Shown: positions 27,244-37,757 of the stretch, piece by piece
How positions within the stretch are numbered: position 1 is the first letter of the stretch
Layout of the letters: each line of letters opens with the position of its first letter
Program-made: the position numbers and the translations under genes
Assembly: GCF_027923385.1 (NCBI RefSeq)
Contig: NZ_BSEC01000001.1
Location: forward strand, 3,756,001 to 3,820,000
DNA: 64,000 bases
Origin: Methylocystis echinoides
GTDB taxonomy: Bacteria > Pseudomonadota > Alphaproteobacteria > Rhizobiales > Beijerinckiaceae
Reading direction: 5' to 3'
The notes under the pieces: model-generated
The model's input: the letters and a program-made list of their open reading frames with translations, nothing else
Databases searched by the model: none
What the model was told of the DNA's origin: nothing

Positions 27244-27645
27244 TTGGGGCTCCTTCGGGCGCTCGGCCGGGCCGGCCCTTGTCGCCCGGGCGGCCGCCCG
27301 ACAGTCGTAACAGGCGCCGCTTGCTCCGGTCTGTCTGAAAAGGGTGCGGAATGTCGCCGAACCGGAGGCCGATCCGGCGCGAATATCGTCATCTCCCGGT
27401 GCGCGGCGCGGGAGGGGGCGATCAATGGAGAGACGCAAGGGCGTCCGGAATAGGGTGCATGGGCAAGTCCTCGGGGTTGAAAATTGCCGACAGAATGCGC
27501 CGTTCAAGTTAATGGCGCAACGAAACCCTGGAATGTAGATGAACGCTTTCTTGCGCCGCCAAAGAGCGACGACATGCCCCGCCCGGCGGCCTTTGCGCTG
27601 GCGGGGCGGCTGGTCTAAAACCGCCTGAAACCAGCCGAGGGTAAA
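27244..27645. other. Intergenic region upstream of methylmalonyl-CoA mutase
   Basis: About 402 bases between divergent genes; it must hold promoters for the CZB gene (leftward) and the mutase (rightward). I see GC-rich palindromic stretches near 27262-27300 but no convincing coding frame or named site. Confidence 0.5.
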
Positions 27646-29808
<2,163 letters not shown>

Positions 29809-29834
29809 TCCGTAACGCAGGCCCCCTCCCCTCC

Positions 29835-29848
29835 CCCGCTTTCGCGGG
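29835..29848 (+). terminator. Hairpin after scpA
   Basis: CCCGC-TTTC-GCGGG, with flanking CTC/GAG complementarity, 26 bases past the scpA stop. A compact GC stem without a strong T run. Confidence 0.5.
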
Positions 29849-29891
29849 CGAGGGAGTTGAGCGCCGGCTTCATCGATCGTGTGAAACCATG

Positions 29892-29916
29892 GGGGCGGCC
29901 GTCTCGGCGCCGCCCC
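29892..29916 (+). terminator. Second hairpin between scpA and the EI24 gene
   Basis: GGGGCGGC pairs with GCCGCCCC across a 9-base loop, followed by TCTT. It may be the main terminator of scpA. No gene is seen in 29,809-29,987 otherwise. Confidence 0.5.
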
Positions 29917-29987
29917 TCTTGCGCCCTTGCCCCGGCAGCGCCATGTGCAGGGCGGTCGCGTCGCGCGCGGCTGATTGGGATCGCTTT

Positions 29988-30680
29988 ATGACCGTCATGT
30001 TCGACGCCGCGCTCGCGGCGCTGAGGGAAATCGTCTCGCCGCCCTTCCGCAACGTGCTCCTCAAGAGCCTGGGAATGACCTTCCTGCTGCTGGCGCTGGC
30101 CTGGGTCGGCCTCGACAAGCTCGCCCTCTCCTATATCGCGCTCAACCATCCCTGGTTGCAGCTCGCCGTCACTTACGCTGCCGGCCTCGGCCTGTTCCTC
30201 TTCCTCGCCTTCCTGATCGGCCCCATTTCGGTGCTGGTGGCGGGTCTCTTCCTCGACGATCTTGCGGATGTGGTGGAGGCCGACCTTTACCCGCCCGGCG
30301 CGCGCGGGCGCGCGATTCCGGCCACCCAGGCCATGCTCATGGGCCTGCGCTTCGCGGCGGTGTCGGCGGGCGTGAATATTCTGGCGCTGTTGCTGCTGCT
30401 CGTGCCGGGCGTCAATGCGCTGGCCTTCATCCTCGCCAACGCCTATCTGCTGGGCCGCGAATATTTCCTCTTCGCCGCCACCCGCTTCCGGCCCCTCGAC
30501 GAAGCCATGGCGCTGCGCCGCCGTTACGCGCCGCAGCTCTTCTTCGCCGGCCTGTTCATCGCCGCCTTCGTGGCGACGCCGGGACTGAATGTGCTGACGC
30601 CCCTGTTCGGCGTCGCCTTCATGTCACGAATTTACAGACTTCTGAGCGCGCGCGCGTCCGGAACCGGCTTTCGCTCTTGA
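29988..30680 (+). CDS. EI24/CysZ-like membrane protein
   Basis: A 230-residue protein with four to five long hydrophobic segments, beginning MTVMFDAALAAL. The pattern GREYFLFAATRFRPLDEA in the second half and the GPISVLVAGLFLDDLAD motif are typical of the EI24 domain (PF07264), shared with CysZ sulfate transporters. It lacks sulfate-assimilation neighbours, so transport of sulfate cannot be claimed. The ATG at 29988 was chosen; in-frame codons further upstream do not look membrane-like. Confidence 0.8.
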   Translation: MTVMFDAALAALREIVSPPFRNVLLKSLGMTFLLLALAWVGLDKLALSYIALNHPWLQLAVTYAAGLGLFLFLAFLIGPISVLVAGLFLDDLADVVEADLYPPGARGRAIPATQAMLMGLRFAAVSAGVNILALLLLLVPGVNALAFILANAYLLGREYFLFAATRFRPLDEAMALRRRYAPQLFFAGLFIAAFVATPGLNVLTPLFGVAFMSRIYRLLSARASGTGFRS

Positions 30681-30687
30681 TGGATAT

Positions 30688-31701
30688 TCATTGGGGAGGC
30701 TGCGGTTCTATTGTGAGGGGCGCGCCAAACGCATTCAGCCACGCCGTCGAAACGAGATCATGCAGGATCGCGTATTGATGCTGGGCGAGAGTTAGATTGC
30801 TTTTATCAGATGTCTTTTCGAAGTCCATGCCATCCGTGCCATGCATTTTCAAAAGCGTCAGCACCTCCTTTCGGAGTTGTTCCTCTTCGCCGTAAGTCAA
30901 ACCCGCACGTTGCCCGACGTATCTGGCGTATGAGACTGCGAGCTGCTGTTGCTCCTTCCGGTGGGCGTAGCTTACGGGGTCGTCCACCAGATCAAGGATA
31001 AGTTTGGTCTGCGCCAGCGCCGCTTCAATCCGGTCATAGAGCTCGTCGACTTGCGGATGCTCGAGGTCCTCGTCCTGAAGCGCCCGCAGGAAACGATCGT
31101 CGAGTTTCCATCCCCGGACAGAGCGGAATTGCGACTCCGTCTGCTTGATGAATTCCGTTGCAAAGCCTTCCAGCAAAGGGCCCTCCTCCCTCGCGGCCTC
31201 AAGGATTTTCCCCGCGACTCCCACACCGAGTTCAATTACTTGTGCTTGCTTGTTTTCCCTGTCGACGGAACGGGAGGAGGCAAGCTTCCCGGCAGAATGG
31301 CTAGGGCCAAGCCCGGACAGAATTTTCATGAAATACGACGCATGAGACGCGCTTCGGTCAGGCTCGTCATCCAATTTCCCGGACTTCTTGAAAATGGTGG
31401 GGTGAGAGGCGCTGCGTTCTGGCTCGAGAGGCTTGTTTTTCGTTTGCAGAGCGTCCTTCTGACTCGTTCTGCTTTTGGTGACAAAAAACTTACTGAGTTT
31501 CTTCGAATTTTCCTTCTTCAAGGAGGTACTTAAGGCTTCACTAGCAGTGCTGCTGTTCGACTGAATGAACTCTTTTCGGGCGTCGGCGTGTCCGGGTTGA
31601 AGCGTGACTGGCCTTCCGTCCTCGGTTCTTCCGGTCACGGAGGAAGCTTCGAGAGGTTGCTTAGGGCTCGGACTGAAACTGGAAAGTTTTAGGTCAGACA
31701 T
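30688..31701 (-). CDS. Unrecognised 337-residue protein, disordered N-terminal half
   Basis: GGAGG lies 5 bases before the ATG at 31701, giving MSDLKLSSFSPSPKQP. Residues 1 to about 150 are rich in Ser, Lys and Pro and low in complexity, with two related units around PERSASH and PDRSASH. The second half is a helical, charged domain (EEGPLLEGFATEFIKQ; DLEHPQVDELYDRIEA). The gene is more A+T-rich than its neighbours, suggesting transfer. I recognise no family. A long unstructured N-terminus before a helical domain is compatible with a secreted or scaffold protein, but no secretion signal is identified. Confidence 0.7.
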   Translation of the reverse strand: MSDLKLSSFSPSPKQPLEASSVTGRTEDGRPVTLQPGHADARKEFIQSNSSTASEALSTSLKKENSKKLSKFFVTKSRTSQKDALQTKNKPLEPERSASHPTIFKKSGKLDDEPDRSASHASYFMKILSGLGPSHSAGKLASSRSVDRENKQAQVIELGVGVAGKILEAAREEGPLLEGFATEFIKQTESQFRSVRGWKLDDRFLRALQDEDLEHPQVDELYDRIEAALAQTKLILDLVDDPVSYAHRKEQQQLAVSYARYVGQRAGLTYGEEEQLRKEVLTLLKMHGTDGMDFEKTSDKSNLTLAQHQYAILHDLVSTAWLNAFGAPLTIEPQPPQ

Positions 31702-32008
31702 TTCAGCCTCCATTTGACAGAGGCCTACAGGATAAGCGGGAATTCAGCGCCGGCTGTCTCAAACGTTACAGGACGACGCGTTTAATCGCAGATTTCCGGC
31801 CGCGCTCTGGACGGCGCAGGGTCGCGCGAGGCTGGTTGGGACAAAGGTAGCGTCGCGGGGTCCTGGAGCGATCCCACCAATACGGGAATCGCTTTGGGCG
31901 CTAAAGAACGCGAGCCCCGGTCCGTTTCGTTCGGATCGAGGCCGTGTATCGGCGCGCCAGCTGGCGGGCCGAAAGCCACGCGACGACGGGCGTGGCGCCC
32001 GAGCCGCC
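31702..32008. other. Intergenic region, no gene seen
   Basis: About 307 bases between the unknown gene and the NDUFA9-like gene. It holds the promoter of the leftward unknown gene; I see no convincing frame, repeat or RNA. Confidence 0.5.
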
Positions 32009-33016
32009 TCAGGCGCCGAGGCGCTGCGCCTGATACTGGCCGGTCTTGCGATAGCGATAGAGATAGGTCGGCACGATCGCCTCGATCGCCTGCGGCGCGA
32101 TCCCGAGCCCCTGAAGCGTGCGCTGCTCGCGGATCGCCGCTTCGCTGACCACATTGTCGTGCTTCAGCAGCTCGACCTGATCGGCCGTCATGCGCAGCAG
32201 CGTCGGGAACAGACCCAGCGAGATCTTTGTGAAGAACTGGGTCACGCCCGCGACGAGCTTGCCAGTCGAGAAGGAGAGGCTCGCGACGCGGCGCTCACGC
32301 TCGGTGACCTTCAGAATATAATCGACCAGCTCGCCGAAGCTCTTCACTTCCGGCCCGCCGAGCTCATAAACCGCGCCCGCCTTGGCCCCGCCGGCGATGG
32401 CGACGGCGACCGCCTCCGCGACGTCGCCGACATAGACCGGCTGGAACTTCGTCTGCGCGCCAACCACCGGGATAACCGGGAAAAAGCGGGCCATGGTGGC
32501 GAAGCGGTTGAAGAAATCGTCCTCCGGCCCGAAGATCACCGACGGACGCAGGATGACGGCCGTGGGAACCGCGGCCAGAATCGCCGCCTCGCCCTCAGCC
32601 TTGCTGCGGCCATAGTCGGAAGCCGACTGCGTATCCGCGCCGATCGCCGAAATATGAACGACATTATTGATGCCCGCCGCCTTCGCCGCCTCGCCGATGG
32701 CCCGGGCGCCTTCCGACTGGACCTTCGAGAATTTCTGGGCGCCGCTCTCGGCGAGAATGCCGACGAGATTCACCACGGCCGAGGCCCCGCGCAGCGCCGC
32801 TGCGACCGATTCGGGATGGCGCACATTGGCCTGCACCGCCATGATCTGACCAACGCGGCCCTGCGGCTGCAGATGGAAGGCGAGATCCGGCCGGCGACAG
32901 GCGATTCGCACCCGCCAGCCGTCGCGGGCCAGCGCGCGCACGACGTAGCGCCCCACGAAGCCCGAACCGCCAAACACCGTCACCACGCGCCCTGCGCCCA
33001 CGTTTACGCCGCTCAT
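32009..33016 (-). CDS. NDUFA9-like NAD(P)-binding protein
   Basis: A 335-residue atypical short-chain dehydrogenase. The Rossmann motif is VFGGSGFVGRYV at residues 14-25, and the NVVHISAIGAD and SDYGRSKAEGE segments correspond to the central strand and the degenerate YxxxK region. It is the alphaproteobacterial relative of the complex I NDUFA9 subunit and of sugar epimerases. GGAG sits 9 bases before the ATG at 33016. It is the last backbone gene before the tRNA where the island inserts. Confidence 0.88.
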   Translation of the reverse strand: MSGVNVGAGRVVTVFGGSGFVGRYVVRALARDGWRVRIACRRPDLAFHLQPQGRVGQIMAVQANVRHPESVAAALRGASAVVNLVGILAESGAQKFSKVQSEGARAIGEAAKAAGINNVVHISAIGADTQSASDYGRSKAEGEAAILAAVPTAVILRPSVIFGPEDDFFNRFATMARFFPVIPVVGAQTKFQPVYVGDVAEAVAVAIAGGAKAGAVYELGGPEVKSFGELVDYILKVTERERRVASLSFSTGKLVAGVTQFFTKISLGLFPTLLRMTADQVELLKHDNVVSEAAIREQRTLQGLGIAPQAIEAIVPTYLYRYRKTGQYQAQRLGA

Positions 33017-33211
33017 GCTGTTGCTCCGTTCGCCACGCCGGCAGCCCCGGCGCCAATTCGTCGCCTGTGCTCTAGCGAAATTTGGCGGCAAAGGAAATGC
33101 GGGGAATTGGCCCGGGTCGCCCCGTTTCGGGGTCCCTTTCGTCAACACGCGGATTTTTCCCCTCACCGCATTGACAGACCCTGCGCGCCTCCCCTAAGAG
33201 AAGCGCCACAT

Positions 33212-33296
33212 GCCCAGGTGGCGGAATTGGTAGACGCGCTGGTTTCAGGTACCAGTGGTGAAAGCCGTGGAGGTTCGAGTCCTCTCCTGGGCACCA
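33212..33296 (+). tRNA. tRNA-Leu (anticodon CAG)
   Basis: An 85-base cloverleaf including an encoded CCA end. The acceptor stem GCCCAGG pairs with CCTGGGC. The D arm has GGCGGAATTGGTAGACGC, the anticodon stem CTGGT/ACCAG holds the loop TTCAGGT (anticodon CAG at 33246-33248), a class II variable arm follows, and the T arm is GAGGTTCGAGTCCTC. Its 3' end borders the integrase gene and is the likely island insertion site. Confidence 0.97.
33265..33296 (+). other. Putative attachment site (attL) in the 3' end of tRNA-Leu
   Basis: Tyrosine integrases encoded beside a tRNA usually recombine at its 3' end, leaving a direct repeat of the T arm and acceptor end at the far side. I could not find a second copy of the tRNA 3' sequence inside the window, so the exact core is inferred and attR should lie beyond 64,000. 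Confidence 0.5.
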
Positions 33297-33310
33297 AGCA
33301 AATCAAATCG

Positions 33311-33324
33311 CTTGGATTTCCAAG
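33311..33324. repeat. Small inverted repeat behind the tRNA
   Basis: CTTGGA-TT-TCCAAG, 14 bases after the tRNA end and followed by AAATAAGG. It may end the tRNA transcript or be an integrase arm site. Confidence 0.4.
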
Positions 33325-33359
33325 AAATAAGGTAAGATCAAAGGGTTCAGGCCGCCGAA

Positions 33360-33382
33360 GTGGTACACAACGGTGGTACACA
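33360..33382 (+). repeat. Direct repeat upstream of the integrase
   Basis: GTGGTACACA occurs at 33360-33369 and again at 33373-33382, 13 bases apart, running into the integrase start codon. Paired 10-mers between attL and int are candidate integrase/excisionase binding sites or an operator for int. Confidence 0.45.
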
Positions 33383-34953
33383 TGGCCCTCGCGATGGCGC
33401 GTCCCTGGAAACATCCCAAGACCGGCATTTATTGGCTTCGGAAGCGCGTTCCGGATGAGCTTCGCTCGCTTCTCGGCAAGCGAGAGGAAAAGCGAAGCCT
33501 CGGCACTCGCGATCCCGAACAAGCGAAGCGACGCCATGCCCAAGCGCTGACCGAACTTGAGGAGCGTTGGGCCAATCTTCAGAGCGGGGCAACGACGCTC
33601 ACCGAACGCGAGGCCCATGAGTTCGTCGCGCCGGTCTATGAGTGGTGGCTGAACGCCCACCGGGACAATCCCAGCTCGCAGACAACCTGGAATCCGGAAA
33701 TTTTCTCGGAGCTGTGGACCGACAGCGCAGCGGCAAAGCTCGTCCAGGAGCTGTATTTTAGGCCATCCGGGGAGCAATCAACCGCCGGACCGGGCGCGGC
33801 CCAGTATAAGGTCTCGCTAGTCAGCAGCATGGAAGCCTTTTGCCACGAAAAAGCGGCCGAGCTCCTCGCGCTCCGTGGGCTCAATCTGGACGACGCAAGC
33901 AAACATAGAATCGAGCGGGCGTTTGCGGCCGCGATACAGCGAGCGAGCCTGACCTTAGCCAAGCTCGCGAGAGGTGAAGTCGAAGCGCAGCTCCAACAAT
34001 CGAGACAGGAGCGGGTTGGCGCGTTGGATGTGCGGCCGACGATCGCTGCCGCCGCACTTGAGTTCGGGACGCTGATTGCGGGTTGGGCAGCTGAACGAAA
34101 GCCGATGCCAAAGACGGTCTACGAGTACAATCGGGTCTTCCGAGATCTGGCGATTTTTCTAGGTCATAGCGACGCCAATCGGCTCAGCGCCAAGGATTTG
34201 GTGGCCTGGAAAGCCCAAATGCTTTCCGCGGGGCGGGCCGCCAAGACCATCCGAGACGCCAAACTCGCGCCTGTTCGCGCCATCTTGCAATGGGCCGTGG
34301 ATAATCACCGCCTCGCGAGCAACCCTGCCACGAGAGTCACGATCGACGCCAAAGTTCGGGCGGGCGAGTCGAAACGCGGCTTTGACGACAATGAAGCGAG
34401 AATCATTCTTGCGGCGGCTCAACTTGAGACCGATCCCGTCAAGCACTGGGTTCCATTGCTAGGCGCGTACTCTGGCGCGCGTCTATCGGAAATCTGTCAG
34501 CTGCGGACTGAAGACGTTATTCAGGTTTCGGGGATTTGGTGCATGAAATTCGTGCCGGAGGCTGGATCGCTAAAGACGGTGGGGTCGGAGCGCGTGGTCC
34601 CGCTTCACCCGGCGATCATTGAGGCTGGCTTTCTCAAGTTTGTGTCCGCCTTACCCAGCGGGCCGTTGTTTCCAGCTTTGACACCGGACGTGTTCGGGAA
34701 ACGTGGCGGCAATGGCACGAAAGTCATCGGGCGGTGGGTCCGTGGCTTGGGCCTTACTGACAAGCGTCTTTCGCCAAGCCATAGCTGGAGACACCGTTTC
34801 AAGACGATGGGCCGACGGTATGGACTTATGCCTGATCAGGTAAACGCAATAACGGGCCATCACCCAAAAACCGTGGGCGATCTCTACGGTGAATTTCCGG
34901 CCGACGCCCTCTATCGCGAAATTACGAAAATCCCGCCGATTGAGACCAAGTGA
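33382..34953 (+). CDS. Tyrosine-type site-specific integrase
   Basis: A 523-residue phage-type integrase. The N-terminus (WKHPKTGIYWLRKRVP) is the DUF6538-like arm-binding region, followed by a core-binding SAM-like domain around residues 235-320 and a C-terminal catalytic domain. Catalytic residues seen are R367 (GARLSEI), H467 and R470 in HSWRHRF, then GHH and the tyrosine in LYGEF near the end. The first of several close starts (33382, 33394) is uncertain. It begins 85 bases past tRNA-Leu and presumably integrates the island there. The 3' end overlaps the ardC-like gene by 32 bases on opposite strands. Confidence 0.93.
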   Translation: MALAMARPWKHPKTGIYWLRKRVPDELRSLLGKREEKRSLGTRDPEQAKRRHAQALTELEERWANLQSGATTLTEREAHEFVAPVYEWWLNAHRDNPSSQTTWNPEIFSELWTDSAAAKLVQELYFRPSGEQSTAGPGAAQYKVSLVSSMEAFCHEKAAELLALRGLNLDDASKHRIERAFAAAIQRASLTLAKLARGEVEAQLQQSRQERVGALDVRPTIAAAALEFGTLIAGWAAERKPMPKTVYEYNRVFRDLAIFLGHSDANRLSAKDLVAWKAQMLSAGRAAKTIRDAKLAPVRAILQWAVDNHRLASNPATRVTIDAKVRAGESKRGFDDNEARIILAAAQLETDPVKHWVPLLGAYSGARLSEICQLRTEDVIQVSGIWCMKFVPEAGSLKTVGSERVVPLHPAIIEAGFLKFVSALPSGPLFPALTPDVFGKRGGNGTKVIGRWVRGLGLTDKRLSPSHSWRHRFKTMGRRYGLMPDQVNAITGHHPKTVGDLYGEFPADALYREITKIPPIETK

Positions 34954-35908
34954 CTCGGCACCCAGCTAGATCGGGTTGCGTCCCTCGCGGGGTCGCCTTC
35001 TCAATCATTTGAACTGCTCCCGAGGCGCGTTGAAAGGTCTTTAAGAACGCGGCTGCTTCCGACGCCTTCGATGAGGCCGTAAAGATCGCCTTCTTATCGG
35101 CCTTCAGGACCGTGAGCCATTGGCCGAGATATTGGGCGTGATCAGCGCGCGGCGCGTCGCTGATGCCAAGATCGGCGCAAAGAAAAGCTGCTCCCAGTTC
35201 CGCCACGAGCTCCTCCATGGCGTAGGCGTGGTCTCCGAAGCGCTTGCCGAGCTGCCGGTTGCAACGCTTTTCGTGGCTGGTCCAATGCGTCAATTCGTGT
35301 AGCAGAGTAGCGTGGTAGGATTCCTCTGGCGTGCTTGTCGGGGTGCCGATGAAGCGACCTGATTCGGGGAGATGGATGCTGTCCGTTGAGGGGCGGTAAA
35401 AGGCACGGTCGCCGCCGTGAACTATGGTTGCGCAGGTTGCGGCGACGAAGGCTTCCGCTTCCTGGATTGATTCGAAGGGCGTTCTCGGCTCTTCGATTTC
35501 CAGGGGCGAGTAGCCATCAACTTGCTCGGCGGTGAACACGGGCGTTGCCCGCGCGCAGAGGCGAGGTTCCGTTTCAGCGGTGCCGTCGTCAGCCTCCGTG
35601 GTGTACTGGAGTTCCTTATAAAAGACAACGAAAGCCGCCTTCTCGCCCTTGCGCACTTGGGCACCGATCTGCCGCCATTGTCTGAACGTGCCCCAGATTC
35701 CGGAGGAATAGCCCTTCGCATCGGCGGTGGCCCAGAGGCTTACGATGTTGACGCCTCGATAGGGCTTCTGCGAAGCGACGTTGATCGGGCGCAGGATGTT
35801 GCGTGCGCTCCGATGCCAAGGTAGATGGAACTCGTCCACGCCGCGCTCTATTGCTGCCACGATCGTGTCGGTGATGCTCTGATGAATATCTGAGTGTGCG
35901 GCCTGCAT
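34922..35908 (-). CDS. ArdC-like antirestriction protein
   Basis: A 328-residue protein of the ArdC family: an N-terminal ssDNA-binding domain (residues about 5-130, with the typical WHRSARNILRPINV and YRGVNIVSLW) and a zincin-like metallopeptidase domain with HELTH at 204-208 plus a downstream EELVAELGAAFL glutamate. ArdC proteins of mobile elements protect incoming DNA from host restriction. GGAGG precedes the ATG at 35908 by 7 bases. It fits an integrated mobile element. Confidence 0.88.
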   Translation of the reverse strand: MQAAHSDIHQSITDTIVAAIERGVDEFHLPWHRSARNILRPINVASQKPYRGVNIVSLWATADAKGYSSGIWGTFRQWRQIGAQVRKGEKAAFVVFYKELQYTTEADDGTAETEPRLCARATPVFTAEQVDGYSPLEIEEPRTPFESIQEAEAFVAATCATIVHGGDRAFYRPSTDSIHLPESGRFIGTPTSTPEESYHATLLHELTHWTSHEKRCNRQLGKRFGDHAYAMEELVAELGAAFLCADLGISDAPRADHAQYLGQWLTVLKADKKAIFTASSKASEAAAFLKTFQRASGAVQMIEKATPRGTQPDLAGCRVTWSQSAGFS

Positions 35909-36017
35909 GGAATAGCCTCCAAAAACGCGCGCACGATCCCCGGGTGCGGCGATCTGATTGGAAATACTGAAGGGGAGCGAAAACTGGCGGCTCGTGGGCC
36001 GGCAGTTGTGGAGAGCC

Positions 36018-37136
36018 CTATTCCGCTGCGGCAGCGCCTCGCTTCTTGGCGTTGGCCTTGCGTCTTGGCGCTAGTTTGTCCGGGAGAGCCTCGGCATCGT
36101 CGCTTATGGCGTTTACCGGAACTATGTGAGCCTTCGCGCGAGCGCCGAAGATCGGCGCGTTTAGTTCTAGCTCTCCGTCGACCGCCCAAAAGTCGCAGTA
36201 TCGTCGGTAAAGCGCTTCTGCATGGGACGGATCATTGTACCGTATAGCGTCTATTGCCTGCTCGAGAGTCACATTTGCGAAGATCACCCGCCCTTCCGCC
36301 GGTTCGCACAACTGTGCTTGGTAGGCTGTGGCGGCCTCTTGGGCATGATAGTTGAGCGCCGGTGCAATGAGCAAGAAATAGCCCTCGTCATATAACCCGG
36401 CGTCGATCATGGACTGAGCAAGGAGATGCTCTCGCCAGAGCTGCTGTAGCGGGTTCGAGCGGAGCGCCGGTTCCTTAGGCTCGGCGAATAGCCCGCTGGC
36501 TTCGGCGAACTCTCCATATCGAGGATTAATGCGCGGCACGGGTTCGTTCATCGATTCCGAGTATTTGACTTCGATCGCCACAAAGCCTCTCCGTCCATCT
36601 GAACTGACGTAGCGGATTAATGCGTCGAAGGCCGAGTAATCGCCTGTAAAGCGCGGATCGCGACGGCCAGGCGAGTGTTCGAATAGAACATGTTGTGTCG
36701 CGCCTCGAAAATTCTGTAGCAGCTCGTAAAGGAGAGCATCTGAGTTACTCCTCTTCAAGGCCAGAGGTGCGATCAGATTGAAGGTCAGCGCCATCGATGA
36801 CAAAAGATTCGTCTTTAGGCGGCCTTCGTCCATCATCGCCCCAATCTCGCGATAGGCAACCTCACGCCAAGCGAGATGAGCAATTTCAGCTGTGAGGAAG
36901 TTGCCCCCGGCCATGCCGGCTTTTTCGGTAATCCTGCTGCCGAGCTTGCGCGGTTTGCCGTCTTCCCCGACGTAACTGCCGGGAGGGAGTCCCCGATCTT
37001 GTCGCCATAGAGCTTGGAGAAGGCGGGCGGCGGAACGAAACCGCGTATCTAGCGGTTCGTGGACCCTGTGCTTTTTCAGGATGTGTGTTGGAATGATCGG
37101 TAACTGCTGAAACGGTTTATCGAATTCGGGTGCCAT
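36018..37136 (-). CDS. PGN_0703-like putative restriction endonuclease
   Basis: A 372-residue protein. The central region carries a PD-(D/E)xK-type core: an Asp in FTGDYSAFDALIRY (D166/D171) and E189-V-K191 in GFVAIEVKYSES. The overall layout matches the PGN_0703 family of predicted restriction endonucleases. GGAG lies 8 bases before the ATG at 37136. No partner methyltransferase is adjacent, so it may be a modification-dependent or defence nuclease. The C-terminus is Lys/Ala rich. Confidence 0.75.
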   Translation of the reverse strand: MAPEFDKPFQQLPIIPTHILKKHRVHEPLDTRFRSAARLLQALWRQDRGLPPGSYVGEDGKPRKLGSRITEKAGMAGGNFLTAEIAHLAWREVAYREIGAMMDEGRLKTNLLSSMALTFNLIAPLALKRSNSDALLYELLQNFRGATQHVLFEHSPGRRDPRFTGDYSAFDALIRYVSSDGRRGFVAIEVKYSESMNEPVPRINPRYGEFAEASGLFAEPKEPALRSNPLQQLWREHLLAQSMIDAGLYDEGYFLLIAPALNYHAQEAATAYQAQLCEPAEGRVIFANVTLEQAIDAIRYNDPSHAEALYRRYCDFWAVDGELELNAPIFGARAKAHIVPVNAISDDAEALPDKLAPRRKANAKKRGAAAAE

Positions 37137-37757
37137 GCTCGTCGCTCCGTGCTGTCACGGAAGCTGATTCGAGAAACCCAAGAACAAATTCACACAATTA
37201 GACATCGCTTTCGTGGGTTGAAAAACGCGATAGCCATTCGCGCCCGACGTGAGTGACAATTGCTTATCCCAAGGTCGTACCACTTGACTGACCGTCTCAA
37301 ATATCTAGCACTTGGTAGACGGCTTTCTGCTTCTGGGACTGGAAACCGGTGGAGGGAGAGAAACTGGCACGGAACTCTCTCGGCGCAAGGAGCTGAAATG
37401 CGCGTATTGGCCTCAGGAGTGGCTTGCGCAGGATTCCACTGGAGCCCACCGAATAAAGACTGCGTGCGATCGATCAGCTTCGACGAATTCAATTGCAGTT
37501 ATGACATTTCGAGCGAGCCATGCTGCGGCAGATGCACGCCGTCACGTCCAGTTCTAGAGCGCAATGCACTCGCAGATTTTGAACGAATCACTGCGATCAG
37601 ATAACTATCTGAAAAATCGTGCCGCCTTTCAACTTAACTTGGCAATTTGAGCTCTCTGGGAGCCGTTCGCCATCCAGCAAAACGGTCTTGCGCTGACTCT
37701 CTAGAACTTCAAGACTGGAAACTGAAGACGCTTAAACGTTAAGCCTTAGGATCGAAG
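37137..37757. other. Intergenic region upstream of the DISARM-like operon
   Basis: About 620 A+T-richer bases between divergent genes. Short open frames here (for example 37260-37604) have no ribosome-binding site or protein-like pattern. It should hold promoters for both sides; the clearest element is the palindrome at 37730. Confidence 0.5.
37730..37744. promoter_or_regulatory. Palindrome just before the drmE-like start codon
   Basis: GCTTAA-ACG-TTAAGC ends 13 bases before the ATG at 37758. A perfect 6+6 inverted repeat in the leader or promoter of a defence operon is a candidate operator. Confidence 0.35.

Noticed and set aside
37260..37604. A small gene between the PGN_0703-like gene and drmE
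   Set aside because: No ribosome-binding site, irregular composition, and two overlapping frames equally open; more likely a promoter-bearing spacer.
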